Shown here in pieces: positions 1 to 7,514 of a stretch of DNA of 12,076 nt. The position numbers were made by a program, and so were the translations under genes. Numbering within the stretch: position 1 is the stretch's first letter; each line of letters starts with the position of its first letter. The DNA is from Candidatus Zixiibacteriota bacterium (GTDB lineage: Bacteria; Zixibacteria; MSB-5A5; RBG-16-43-9). The DNA lies in contig JAOUFL010000043.1 in the NCBI GenBank assembly GCA_029858245.1, positions 1 to 12,076 of the forward strand, read 5' to 3'. The notes below the pieces were generated by a model. The model had not been told where the DNA came from. It searched no databases and saw only the letters and a program-made list of their open reading frames with translations.

Positions 1-1192
1 CTCCCTTTTTAGTTAAAACGGGTCTTAAAGCCTCCAGAGCTTCCGCTGCTGATATGGTTTTCATACATTCGTGTTTCATCAAGCGGCAAGCGACTCCAGG
101 TTCATCAAAACAATATTGATGCAAATCAACCGGGCTGCATTGTATGATCTTTCTTATCACTACGTGTTTTGTCTCCTGAGGTGCACTATAAATCGGATTG
201 GTTGGACCAAAAAACACGCCTACAGGGACTTTCAGGGCTTCAGCAATATAAGTAGGTCCGGTGTCATTGCCAAGAAAAAGATGGCATTTACTTATTATTG
301 CTGCCATCTCTCTTAAATCTGATTTCCCAAACAAAATTATGGGTTGGATTTCCATTTCCTGCAGAATCTCTTTTAATAGTTTTTCTTCATCTTTATTACC
401 AAAAAGAATAACTTTGGCATCGGCCTCTTTGACTAATAGATTAGCTAACTGCCCGAAATAAGCTGGAGGCCATCTTTTAGTGGACCATCCGGCTCCTGGA
501 TGAATCCCCACCAAAAAATCATTACAACTCAGGTTATGATCTGCTACAAACTTTTCTGCTATTTTCTCTTCACTGCAACTTAATTTTATCTCCAGATTGT
601 CATTTTTTGGAATTATACCAATGGTTCGGATCACATCCAGGTAATTTTGCTTGAGGTGTTTTCCTTTTGCAACAGGTGTTATCCTTGTTAGAAGAAACCC
701 GAAACCATGATTATCAAACCCGAATCTCAAGGGAGCCCCACTTAAAAATGAGAAGATATTGGTAGCAAAAGTTCCTATCAGATCCACCACCAGATCAAAT
801 TTTCTTATCCTAAGTTCAGAAACAAATTTCAGTCTGCCTACTATATCGAAGTGGTTAATATTCTCGAAACCCCGAGCCGTGCTGACATTATCAAATACCA
901 GTATCTCGTCTATATGGGGATTATTTTCCAGAACTGCTCTTCCTCTGGACTTTACCCAAACGGTCAATTTTGCTTTTGGGTATTTCTCCTTCAGGGCGCG
1001 AATAGTGGGGGTAGTGAAAAGAACGTCTCCGATTTTATGTAGTGAGATGACTAAGATTCTGTTTACATTATCCAAGTCAGAAGAATTAAATCTTGGTTTG
1101 TTAAAGCTTAAAAGATTAAACAGGTTAAACAAAAACGACCCCACATTTTTATTTGTATTCACTAAAATCTTTTTAAAAGCTCGATTCATCAT
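1..1192 (-). CDS. Glycosyltransferase family 9 (heptosyltransferase-like), 3' end cut by window
   Basis: The minus-strand frame is open from 1192 to the left edge, giving 397 visible residues and no stop. Family 9 enzymes transfer heptose (or a related sugar) from a nucleotide donor in the cytoplasm and have two Rossmann-like domains. Visible landmarks: HKIGDVLFTTP near residues 52-62, where Asp56 matches the catalytic Asp of WaaC-type enzymes; GIHPGAGWSTKRWP at 229-242; LGNDTGP at 307-313, the sugar-binding loop; and FFGPTNP at 327-333. The tail has four cysteines (352, 361, 369, 376), a pattern seen in many family 9 proteins. About 44 residues precede the first conserved strand, so the true start could lie downstream of the ATG pair at 1192/1189; no clear ribosome binding site is seen. 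An in-frame stop at 1241-1243 limits extension upstream. The gene lies 37 bp after the GT2 gene and is probably cotranscribed. Only a short C-terminal piece should be missing. Confidence 0.9.
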   Translation of the reverse strand, partial: MMNRAFKKILVNTNKNVGSFLFNLFNLLSFNKPRFNSSDLDNVNRILVISLHKIGDVLFTTPTIRALKEKYPKAKLTVWVKSRGRAVLENNPHIDEILVFDNVSTARGFENINHFDIVGRLKFVSELRIRKFDLVVDLIGTFATNIFSFLSGAPLRFGFDNHGFGFLLTRITPVAKGKHLKQNYLDVIRTIGIIPKNDNLEIKLSCSEEKIAEKFVADHNLSCNDFLVGIHPGAGWSTKRWPPAYFGQLANLLVKEADAKVILFGNKDEEKLLKEILQEMEIQPIILFGKSDLREMAAIISKCHLFLGNDTGPTYIAEALKVPVGVFFGPTNPIYSAPQETKHVVIRKIIQCSPVDLHQYCFDEPGVACRLMKHECMKTISAAEALEALRPVLTKKG

Positions 1193-1229
1193 ATTAAAAA
1201 ATGATCTTGCAACAATTTCAGTATTTCTA

Positions 1230-2180
1230 TCATCTGCTGGTTAAACAGTACTTAATCATCTGGTAGAATGAACTCATTTTGTATGAAAATTCTTTCACAT
1301 CTATCTGGCGAAATATATAAGCGAAAATCCATTTCAACATCCTGATAATAAGTGAGAGAGGAATAAAAATCTTTAAAATCAAGACTGAAAAACCACCATG
1401 AAATTTCCTGAAATAGTAAAAGAGGCTATTAAATAATTCTCTGGTGAGGGTCTTGTCATAGAGCAGACCTCTATTTGACCTGTCAGCACTTGCTCCCCCC
1501 AGATGAATCACCTTAACCTCGGGGAGAAAAACCACCTTCCAGCCAGCTCTGGTAATTCTATAACACCAGTCGGTATCCTCGAAATACATAAAATAGTTTT
1601 CATCCAGGAGTCCAACTTCCTGCACCGCTTTTTTTCTAACTAAAAGAGAAGTCCCCGGTACACAATCCACCTTTCTGGTCTGGCAATGATCCCAATAGCC
1701 CATATCGTACCATCCGAATATCTTGCTTTTAGGGAACCTTGAACTCAACCCAAAAAATTGAGAAAGCATTGTGAAGACAGTAGGAAAATGACGGCACGAG
1801 GTTTGCAAATTTGAATCACGGTCTACCAACTTAACTCCCAAAGCACCTGCCTTGGGATTTAGATCCATAAAATTCACCATTAATGTCAGAGTTCCAGCAG
1901 GAATAATGGTATCACTGTTAAGAAGCAATAGATATTGGCCTCTGGCTTTCTGGATAGCTTGATTGTTCGCTTTTGCAAAACCAACATTTTCCTTGTTTTC
2001 TATCAGCAGAACACTAGGGAAGTTTTCCTTTATCATACTGGGGCTTCCATCTTTTGAGTTGTTGTCTACTACAAAGATTTCGTGCTCTATGTTATCCAGG
2101 TTTTGGTAAATAGACTCCAAGCATTGTTTCAATAAAAGCTTTGTATTGAAATTCACAATAATTATGGATAATTCAACCAT
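1230..2180 (-). CDS. Glycosyltransferase family 2 (rhamnosyltransferase WbbL-like)
   Basis: A 316-residue inverting GT-A glycosyltransferase of the COG1216 type, which adds one sugar to a growing lipid-linked oligosaccharide at the inner face of the cytoplasmic membrane. The N-terminal strand LSIIIVNFN is followed by VVDNNSKDGS (37-46) in the nucleotide-binding fold. LLNSD ending at residue 90 is the DXD-type metal site. FEDTDWCYR (200-208) is the acceptor-side catalytic segment, and HLGGAS (226-231) follows. A hydrophobic C-terminal stretch near 265-290 probably sits on or in the membrane. The start is ATG at 2180 with a weak AGAG upstream. Length is normal for the family. Donor sugar cannot be read from sequence: many relatives use dTDP-rhamnose, but this is family-level only. 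It lies 217 bp after the methyltransferase and 37 bp before the GT9 gene. Confidence 0.93.
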   Translation of the reverse strand: MVELSIIIVNFNTKLLLKQCLESIYQNLDNIEHEIFVVDNNSKDGSPSMIKENFPSVLLIENKENVGFAKANNQAIQKARGQYLLLLNSDTIIPAGTLTLMVNFMDLNPKAGALGVKLVDRDSNLQTSCRHFPTVFTMLSQFFGLSSRFPKSKIFGWYDMGYWDHCQTRKVDCVPGTSLLVRKKAVQEVGLLDENYFMYFEDTDWCYRITRAGWKVVFLPEVKVIHLGGASADRSNRGLLYDKTLTRELFNSLFYYFRKFHGGFSVLILKIFIPLSLIIRMLKWIFAYIFRQIDVKEFSYKMSSFYQMIKYCLTSR

Positions 2181-2397
2181 GATATATCTCTATTTGTAAA
2201 CTAAAAAGGTCATACAAACTGAAACTCCAATAAGGCTAGCAAGACAGGTTCTGGAAACTGAACAATATCCCTGAGCTGTTTTTTTGTTTTCCCTATCACT
2301 CTCCATATTTTCCTAATAACAAAGACCATTACCAAATAATAGATAGCTACGAGTTTTTGGCTTTTTCAATAATTTGAGAATTCTCAAAAAACTGAAA
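2181..2397. other. 217 bp gap between methyltransferase and GT2; no convincing gene
   Basis: This gap holds a perfect 16 bp palindrome (listed separately) and a short minus-strand open stretch, ATG at 2329 to stop at 2210 (39 codons). Its translation begins MVFVIRKIWRV and shows no motif I recognise. It has no ribosome binding site, so I do not call it a gene. No terminator with a T-tract is seen on the minus strand, so readthrough into the GT2 gene is plausible. Confidence 0.5.
2373..2388. repeat. Perfect 16 bp palindrome TTTGAGAATTCTCAAA
   Basis: It lies 9 bp downstream of the methyltransferase stop codon. As RNA it gives a 6 bp stem with an AATT loop. No T-run follows on the minus strand, so it is not a standard intrinsic terminator. 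It could be a protein-binding dyad, an mRNA 3' stabilising hairpin, or chance in AT-rich DNA. Confidence 0.45.
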
Positions 2398-3063
2398 TTA
2401 ACTAGATTTAAATTTCCTATATTTAATAATATACGCACTCTCAAAAAACCTTCTGAATATCCCTAAGGTAAAAAGATTGAACAGCCTGGCTTTTATCCCC
2501 GGTGACTTTCTAGCTATAATTGATTCTACCTCGAATCCAGTTTTGTTCATCATTTCGATCATACTTCTTTTGGTGAAAAACCTAAGATGTGCTTTATCCA
2601 GAATACCCTCAGCCTGATATTCCCATTGGTCAAATAAAATTAAATCTTTCAGTACCCTCCAATATCCAATGTTAGGAATACTCACGATCAAGAACCCTTC
2701 TCCATGGAGGAACAGGGATAGCCGTTTGACCACCTGCCAGGGATCGACCAAATGCTCAACTACATCTGCTAAAATAACATAATCAAAATATTCTGCCTGA
2801 AAAGGTAAGGATAGTTTTTCTACATCTCCATGAATAACTTTATCCAGCTTGCCTTCAGCACTTTTTGCAGCATTTTCATTCAATTCAATTCCCACAACTT
2901 CTCTAGCTTTACCAGTATTCTTTAAAACCCATCCGGTCTGGCCCTCTCCACACCCAACATCCAAAATCTTATTGCCATTACCCTCGATCATTTGGATCAA
3001 GTCATGTCTTACAAGACTATAATAGTTATGGTTTTTTCCTTTATAGATATCTTCTTTATTCAC
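2398..3063 (-). CDS. Class I SAM-dependent methyltransferase
   Basis: A 221-residue cytoplasmic methyltransferase of the UbiG / Methyltransf_11-23 type. Motif I, ILDVGCGEG, is at residues 33-41. GIE at 58-60 is the acidic end of strand 2 that binds the SAM ribose. GDVE (79-82) is near the adenine pocket. ADVVEHL (99-105) is motif IV with the usual EHL, and SIPNIG (128-133) follows. HLRFFTKRSMIEM (159-171) is common in methyltransferases of polysaccharide clusters. The start is GTG at 3063, with AAAGG seven bases upstream. The start overlaps the last codons of the flippase gene by 8 bases, which suggests translational coupling. It probably O-methylates a sugar of the repeat unit or caps the chain; substrate is inferred from context only. 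The C-terminus is basic and aromatic and may touch the membrane. Confidence 0.9.
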   Translation of the reverse strand: MNKEDIYKGKNHNYYSLVRHDLIQMIEGNGNKILDVGCGEGQTGWVLKNTGKAREVVGIELNENAAKSAEGKLDKVIHGDVEKLSLPFQAEYFDYVILADVVEHLVDPWQVVKRLSLFLHGEGFLIVSIPNIGYWRVLKDLILFDQWEYQAEGILDKAHLRFFTKRSMIEMMNKTGFEVESIIARKSPGIKARLFNLFTLGIFRRFFESAYIIKYRKFKSS

Positions 3064-4477
3064 GTTGAGCCTTTATGATTTGCTTTAGCCATTTAACATC
3101 TTCTTTATGAATCCCTCCAAGAATAATCATTGCCCCTAGATAAACAACTATGCCTATAAATACTTTAATTATAAGATTCCCAGAAAAAGAATATAGAACC
3201 AGACCCATAAAAAAGGAAGACCCAAGTACTTTTAAAAGATCGATCCAGGGAATGGATTTTACTATTCTTCTTGAATAATAGAGAATTAATCCCAGAGTAA
3301 TTACCTCAGAGACTATGGTTGCAATGCTTGCACCCAACATACTATATTTTGGGATAAGTATCAGGTTTAAGGTTAAATTGACCACTGCACCCGTTAAAAC
3401 GCTGTACATATATTCTTTCTGTCTATCGCTTGCCAGTAAACAAAATGCAAAAGAGCAATTGCAATAAACCGTAAAGACACTCCATATCAAGATTTGTAGC
3501 GGTAGTATGCTTAACTGATAAGCTGACCCGTAAACAAATCGAATGATTTGGTCACTCAGTATCATTCCACCTACAGCAATAGGAGCCCCAAAAAATATAG
3601 TCAACCGTGAAAACTGGTACACAAATTTTTGAAGCTGATCTAAAGACTCCTTATAGCATCTCGAAAGTACCGGGAACACCACAATTCCAAATAGAGAAGC
3701 AAAACCGGTAAATAACAGAACTATCTTATAAGCTGCATTATACCAGCCTACCACTGTTACCCCCTTCATAAAACCTAAAATTACGGTGTCTAAACTATAA
3801 TAAAGTTGGATCACGATAAGGGAAACCCCCATAGGTATGGATTGTTTTAAAATTTGTCTCCATATCTGAAGATCGCAACTTAATTTTATTACGCCACCTC
3901 TTTTTATAAAGAAATAACCTAAAATTATTGCTCCCATCATAGCAGCTACAACTCTAATGGCAGGCACTCTCAAAAGTTGATCCCAGTTCTTCACAAGAAG
4001 AAAAAGTCCGCTAACATAAATTACCTGATTTATTATACGGCCCAACGCTACATACTCCATTTTCTCTATTCCCTGAAACACCCAATCCAGGGTTAAGGAA
4101 AAAGTGAAGAGACTGAAACCATAAATCAAAAGAAGTTTTTTTATCTCTGGTGATTGATTAATGCATAATACAAACAAAACCAGAATGATATAAGAAATCA
4201 GAGATAAAAATAATCTTATAGTAAGAATATGATTAGTATAAGTCTTAACATTTATTATCTCCCTCGCTATCTCTCTTACTCCAAAGGTGCTCAGACCTTG
4301 ATTTACAACTAACAAGAAATAAACCATAATAGCTTGTGCGAACTGAACTTTACCGAACCCATCAGCTTTCAAAACCCTGGCTAAATATGCTATCGCTAAG
4401 AAGGCTAATGCATTGTTTAAAAAATCAGCAATGGTTAAAGAAATAAAATTTTTTGAAACTGTTCTTGTGGTCGACAA
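3056..4477 (-). CDS. wzx: Wzx-type polysaccharide flippase (MOP superfamily)
   Basis: A 473-residue polytopic inner-membrane protein with about 12-14 hydrophobic segments, the usual size for Wzx/RfbX. It is expected to flip undecaprenyl-diphosphate-linked repeat units to the periplasmic face. Family features: an N-terminal amphipathic start leading into LARVLKADGFGKVQFAQA (32-49); the middle segment YYSLDTVILGF (226-236) followed by VGWYNAAYKI; and LIPKYSMLGASIATIVSE (374-391), the typical C-terminal half signature. The start codon is TTG at 4477: an in-frame TAG lies three codons upstream and the next ATG would delete the first helices, so a non-ATG start is needed. AGG lies nine bases before it. 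The methyltransferase gene overlaps its end. It sits 186 bp after the wzy-like gene. Confidence 0.93.
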   Translation of the reverse strand: MSTTRTVSKNFISLTIADFLNNALAFLAIAYLARVLKADGFGKVQFAQAIMVYFLLVVNQGLSTFGVREIAREIINVKTYTNHILTIRLFLSLISYIILVLFVLCINQSPEIKKLLLIYGFSLFTFSLTLDWVFQGIEKMEYVALGRIINQVIYVSGLFLLVKNWDQLLRVPAIRVVAAMMGAIILGYFFIKRGGVIKLSCDLQIWRQILKQSIPMGVSLIVIQLYYSLDTVILGFMKGVTVVGWYNAAYKIVLLFTGFASLFGIVVFPVLSRCYKESLDQLQKFVYQFSRLTIFFGAPIAVGGMILSDQIIRFVYGSAYQLSILPLQILIWSVFTVYCNCSFAFCLLASDRQKEYMYSVLTGAVVNLTLNLILIPKYSMLGASIATIVSEVITLGLILYYSRRIVKSIPWIDLLKVLGSSFFMGLVLYSFSGNLIIKVFIGIVVYLGAMIILGGIHKEDVKWLKQIIKAQRE

Positions 4478-4663
4478 CTCAATCTACCTATCTAGAATAT
4501 CTTGAATCCGAGAACAGGTCTTTCTCTTAATTCAGTTTCTGTTAACTTAAGAATCTCTTCTCCAGAAATCTGGTAGTGAATAATATAGAGAATAATACAA
4601 TCCTTTGGTTAATAATCCTGTCCTCTACAGAGGAGTCGCTTTTTGCTATTTATTAAAATATCT
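4478..4663. other. 186 bp gap between wzy-like and wzx genes, with a possible coding remnant
   Basis: On the minus strand a frame without ATG is open from 4608 to a stop at 4492-4494 (38 codons). It includes the segment IILYIIHYQISGEEILKLT, which loosely recalls the helix-turn-helix region 4 of sigma-70-family proteins; this is resemblance by eye only. A weak inverted repeat, TCCTCT-AC-AGAGGA, lies at 4621-4634, with no T-run on the minus-strand side. I see no promoter that I would defend. Confidence 0.35.
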
Positions 4664-6127
4664 TCAAGTCACTTCTCCTCTTTCTATTAACTTATCTAAT
4701 AATGCCATCACTCCAAAAACAAAGCCTATAAGACAAGCGGATCTGTAATAATAGATCCAATCAACGAAAATTGAGGAAATGTCAAAACCCAATATGAAAA
4801 TCAAAAGGCCCAAGCACATCGACTTATAATACTGGTCTTTGATAGTTCGACCAATCTTTAACCCGTTTTTGAAAATCAGCCAATTTATCCAGACAAAAGA
4901 TAGTACTCCCAAAAGTCCCATCTTCAGCCAAAGAGATAACCAGGTGTTATGAAAATGAAATCTTGGAAGAGATATACCTCTAAAAGGTATGTAAATTGGC
5001 CATTCAGTCCCAAGACCAATACCAAAAATAGGATAGCTTTTTAGGGAGATTACTCCATTAATGGTCTCCCATATTCGGTACATATTTGAGACAGTCACAC
5101 CATATCCAGACATTGAAATGCTTTTACTGGTTGTAGTCATCGAAACAAACCTTTGTACTAAATGTTCAAAAGCAACCGAACCTTTCAAAACAACTATCAT
5201 TATTAATACAAGAAACAGAAAAGGAATTCCAACTCTTACTAATTTCAGTTTAGCAGTCTTAGGCAATATCATAAAGGTTATTAAAAAGCTGAGTCCCATT
5301 CCTAACCAAGCTCCTCTCCTGAAACTAAAGAGAAAAGAAAAAATTGTAGGAATCGCGACAAATAACAAGGTATAAAACTTCCAATCCTTTTTTGAATAAC
5401 TGGATATAAAAATGAATCCTAAAGAGAGAATCAACATGAAAAATATAGCTTCATGTGATACGAAGGTGAAAGAACCTCCTCCAGTATGTTGTCTGGAAGG
5501 ATCATAAAAATACAAAAACATACCGTGTATCGCTCGCAAACCTGTAAAAACAATTATCGACCAAAGTATCTTGTTTAGCTGTGATTTAGTTCTTATAAAA
5601 CCTATAGTGAGAAAATAAAGTATTACTACGTAGCTTAAAGGACGAAGCTGAGCAAAAGTTACCTGTAGCTTTGCTCCAAAAAACAACAACCCTATAACAG
5701 ATGCTAATATTAATACAAATCCAAAATACAAAATGGGTTTATTCAAAAGAAATCTGCTCATGCTTATTTTGATCTCTCCCCTGAGGGTAAACTTAGAAAA
5801 ATAAAAAGCAAGAAATATTATAATAATTATCTCAATTATGTTAAAGCCAAAAAGACGATAATCATATATGGGAGTTGCTTCTGTCGAAACGTTGCGAAAA
5901 TGGTTAAAAAAGATCAATATGAAAAATAAAACTATGAATGCATTCTCTTCTTTTTCTGCGATCATAAAAAGAAAAAATAGTAACCCTGATAGTATTAAGG
6001 TTACATATGGTAAATAGTGAATAAACAAGATTGCGGTGATGCTTATAATCATCAAACTAACTAATAACCAAATACGATTTTTCATTGAAAATTCCAGATT
6101 CTCAATTTTCGAGTTAAAATTATTCAT
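4664..6127 (-). CDS. wzy: O-antigen polymerase / ligase family membrane protein (Wzy-like)
   Basis: A 487-residue protein with roughly 11-12 membrane segments. The Wzy/WaaL family joins lipid-linked glycans on the periplasmic side of the inner membrane. Signature parts: FSFRRGAWLG (267-276), with an arginine of the kind needed in the family; a large loop around 316-395; RIWETINGVISLKSYPIFGIG (351-371), the usual pre-loop signature; and HFHNTWLSLWLKMGLLG (391-407), containing the conserved His-Asn and the following helix. The Wzy versus WaaL choice cannot be made from sequence alone; a neighbouring Wzx, Wzz-like and Wza-like set favours polymerase. The start at ATG 6127 has only AGG close by. 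The in-frame ATG at 6085 (codon 15) has GGA seven bases upstream and is a fair alternative. It is preceded by an unusually long 259 bp gap. Confidence 0.88.
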   Translation of the reverse strand: MNNFNSKIENLEFSMKNRIWLLVSLMIISITAILFIHYLPYVTLILSGLLFFLFMIAEKEENAFIVLFFILIFFNHFRNVSTEATPIYDYRLFGFNIIEIIIIIFLAFYFSKFTLRGEIKISMSRFLLNKPILYFGFVLILASVIGLLFFGAKLQVTFAQLRPLSYVVILYFLTIGFIRTKSQLNKILWSIIVFTGLRAIHGMFLYFYDPSRQHTGGGSFTFVSHEAIFFMLILSLGFIFISSYSKKDWKFYTLLFVAIPTIFSFLFSFRRGAWLGMGLSFLITFMILPKTAKLKLVRVGIPFLFLVLIMIVVLKGSVAFEHLVQRFVSMTTTSKSISMSGYGVTVSNMYRIWETINGVISLKSYPIFGIGLGTEWPIYIPFRGISLPRFHFHNTWLSLWLKMGLLGVLSFVWINWLIFKNGLKIGRTIKDQYYKSMCLGLLIFILGFDISSIFVDWIYYYRSACLIGFVFGVMALLDKLIERGEVT

Positions 6128-6386
6128 AAAACCTAAGTTTTTCAGGTAATTCCATCAAATAGGTAAGTGGTAATTTTCCTGAAGATTTTTCCTCCCCCCA
6201 AAAAACCTACTATGTCTTTGTACACTTGAGTCGATAAATCTGCATCTGTAATTTGCAATACAAATATCATATAAAGTGATTCAATATATCAATTACAAAA
6301 GAATTAACCTTTCGGTTCGAACTAGTTTATAAGCTTAAATAGAATAAAGTTCGTTATAGTAACCATAGAACACATTATTTTTTAAA
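6128..6386. other. 259 bp gap between aminotransferase and wzy-like genes
   Basis: No convincing gene. On the minus strand a 42-codon frame runs from ATG 6270 to a stop at 6142-6144, 14 bp before the wzy-like start. It has no good ribosome binding site and no recognised motif, and it crosses a run of six T followed by six G (minus strand, 6205-6194). A weak promoter-like pair, TTGATA (6292-6287) and TGATAT (6269-6264) with 17 bp spacing, could start transcription of the wzy-like gene; the -10 is poor. A small AACC-GAAA-GGTT hairpin near 6306-6317 is followed by no T-run on the minus strand. Confidence 0.4.
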
Positions 6387-7496
6387 CTAAACAGGATTAA
6401 TTACAAATTCTTTTATCTTCTCAATCACAAAATCCTGTTCATCTCTTTTAAGTCCCGGATAGATGGGGAGCGAGATAACCTTTAAGGCTTTTCTCTCAGA
6501 ATTTGTCAAATCCCCTTCCTTATATCCTAAATCTTCAAAACATTTTTGCAGGTGCAAAGGCACAGGGTAGTAAGTATCAAAGCCTATCTGATTACTTATT
6601 AAGTGCTCTTTTAGCTTATCTCGATTTTTAACTGCTATGGTATACTGGTTGTAAATATGATAGTTCCAAATCTCTGCTTTTGGGGTAATAATTTCTATAC
6701 CTTTAAAAGCCTTATTATAATATTCAGCATTTCCCCTTCTTTTCTCATGCCAGGATTCTAAATATTTAAGCTTAACTTTTAAAATGGCAGCTTGCAGAGT
6801 GTCTAATCTGCTATTGTAGCCTACTATGGAATGAGAATATTTGGATTTTTGACCATGTACTCTTAATACCTTAATTTTTTCAGCTAAATCAGGTTTGTTG
6901 GTTATCACCATCCCTCCATCACCTGCAGCACCTAAATTCTTCGTAGGATAAAAACTAAAGCATCCAGCATCCCCCATTGATCCGGCTCTTCTTTCTTTGT
7001 ATTTAGCACCAATTGCCTGAGCTGCATCCTCCACTACTCTAAGATTATATTTTTGTGAAAGCTTCATGATAGGATCCATATCCGCACACTGTCCGAAAAG
7101 ATGAACTGGCATAATAGCTTTGGTTTTCTTATTTATTCTTTTCTCGATCTGTTGAGGATCGATATTATAAGTTAAGGGATCGATATCCACGAAAACAGGT
7201 TTTGCTCCTAAATTTGCGATAACTCCGGCTGAGGAGAAAAATGAAAAAGCAGAGGTTATTACTTCATCCCCTGACCCAACACCAAAAGCCTTTAAAGACA
7301 AAAGCAGTGCATCCGTACCTGAGGCAACACCTATGGCATATTTAGTTTCACAATATCTGGCAATCTCTTCCTCTAACGATTTAACATCTGGACCCAAAAT
7401 GAACTGGGTAGTATCAAACACTTCGTTAATAGCCTTATCAATTTCACCTTTGATGGAAGCATATTCCCTTCTTAGATCCAGAAATGGAACCTTCAC
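6387..7496 (-). CDS. DegT/DnrJ/EryC1/StrS-family PLP sugar aminotransferase (WbpE/FdtB-like)
   Basis: A 369-residue PLP enzyme of fold type I that transfers an amino group, usually from glutamate, to a keto-sugar bound to a nucleotide. Landmarks: the N-terminal PFLDLRREY; ASGTDAL (58-64), phosphate-cup loop; VVEDAAQAIG (154-163) with Asp157 against the pyridine nitrogen; SFYPTKNLGAAGDGGMV (181-197) with Lys186 as the Schiff-base lysine; and NSRLDTLQAAIL (228-239), the segment from the partner subunit of the dimer. This pattern is closest, by eye, to the 3-amino-sugar enzymes WbpE/WlbC and FdtB/QdtB, which work with an adjacent acyltransferase, as here. Start is GTG at 7496, seven bases after a strong GGAGGAAG. 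The 3-keto substrate and nucleotide (UDP or dTDP) cannot be told from this window. Confidence 0.93.
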   Translation of the reverse strand: MKVPFLDLRREYASIKGEIDKAINEVFDTTQFILGPDVKSLEEEIARYCETKYAIGVASGTDALLLSLKAFGVGSGDEVITSAFSFFSSAGVIANLGAKPVFVDIDPLTYNIDPQQIEKRINKKTKAIMPVHLFGQCADMDPIMKLSQKYNLRVVEDAAQAIGAKYKERRAGSMGDAGCFSFYPTKNLGAAGDGGMVITNKPDLAEKIKVLRVHGQKSKYSHSIVGYNSRLDTLQAAILKVKLKYLESWHEKRRGNAEYYNKAFKGIEIITPKAEIWNYHIYNQYTIAVKNRDKLKEHLISNQIGFDTYYPVPLHLQKCFEDLGYKEGDLTNSERKALKVISLPIYPGLKRDEQDFVIEKIKEFVINPV

Positions 7497-7500
7497 TTAT

Positions 7501-7508
7501 CTTCCTCC
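7501..7508 (-). promoter_or_regulatory. Strong ribosome binding site GGAGGAAG for the GTG start at 7496
   Basis: On the minus strand GGAGGAAG is separated by four bases (about seven from the GGAGG core) from GTG at 7496. It fixes the aminotransferase start, which has no ATG at its conserved N-terminus. It sits in the 18 bp spacer after the acyltransferase stop. Confidence 0.8.
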
Positions 7509-7514
7509 AGTGTT

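Noticed and set aside
759..1244. Plus-strand open frame of 161 codons
   Set aside because: It lies antisense to the GT9 gene, whose minus-strand translation carries all family motifs; the plus frame has no recognisable domain.
2210..2329. Minus-strand 39-codon frame in the gap before the GT2 gene
   Set aside because: No ribosome binding site and no recognised motif; this length is expected by chance in AT-rich spacer.
4621..4634. TCCTCT-AC-AGAGGA hairpin as a terminator after the wzy-like gene
   Set aside because: No T-run on the minus strand after it and only a two-base centre; on the plus strand five T follow at 4640-4644, but no plus-strand gene exists to terminate.
5061..5375. Plus-strand open frame of 104 codons
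   Set aside because: Antisense shadow of the Wzy-like membrane protein gene, with low-complexity translation and no motif.
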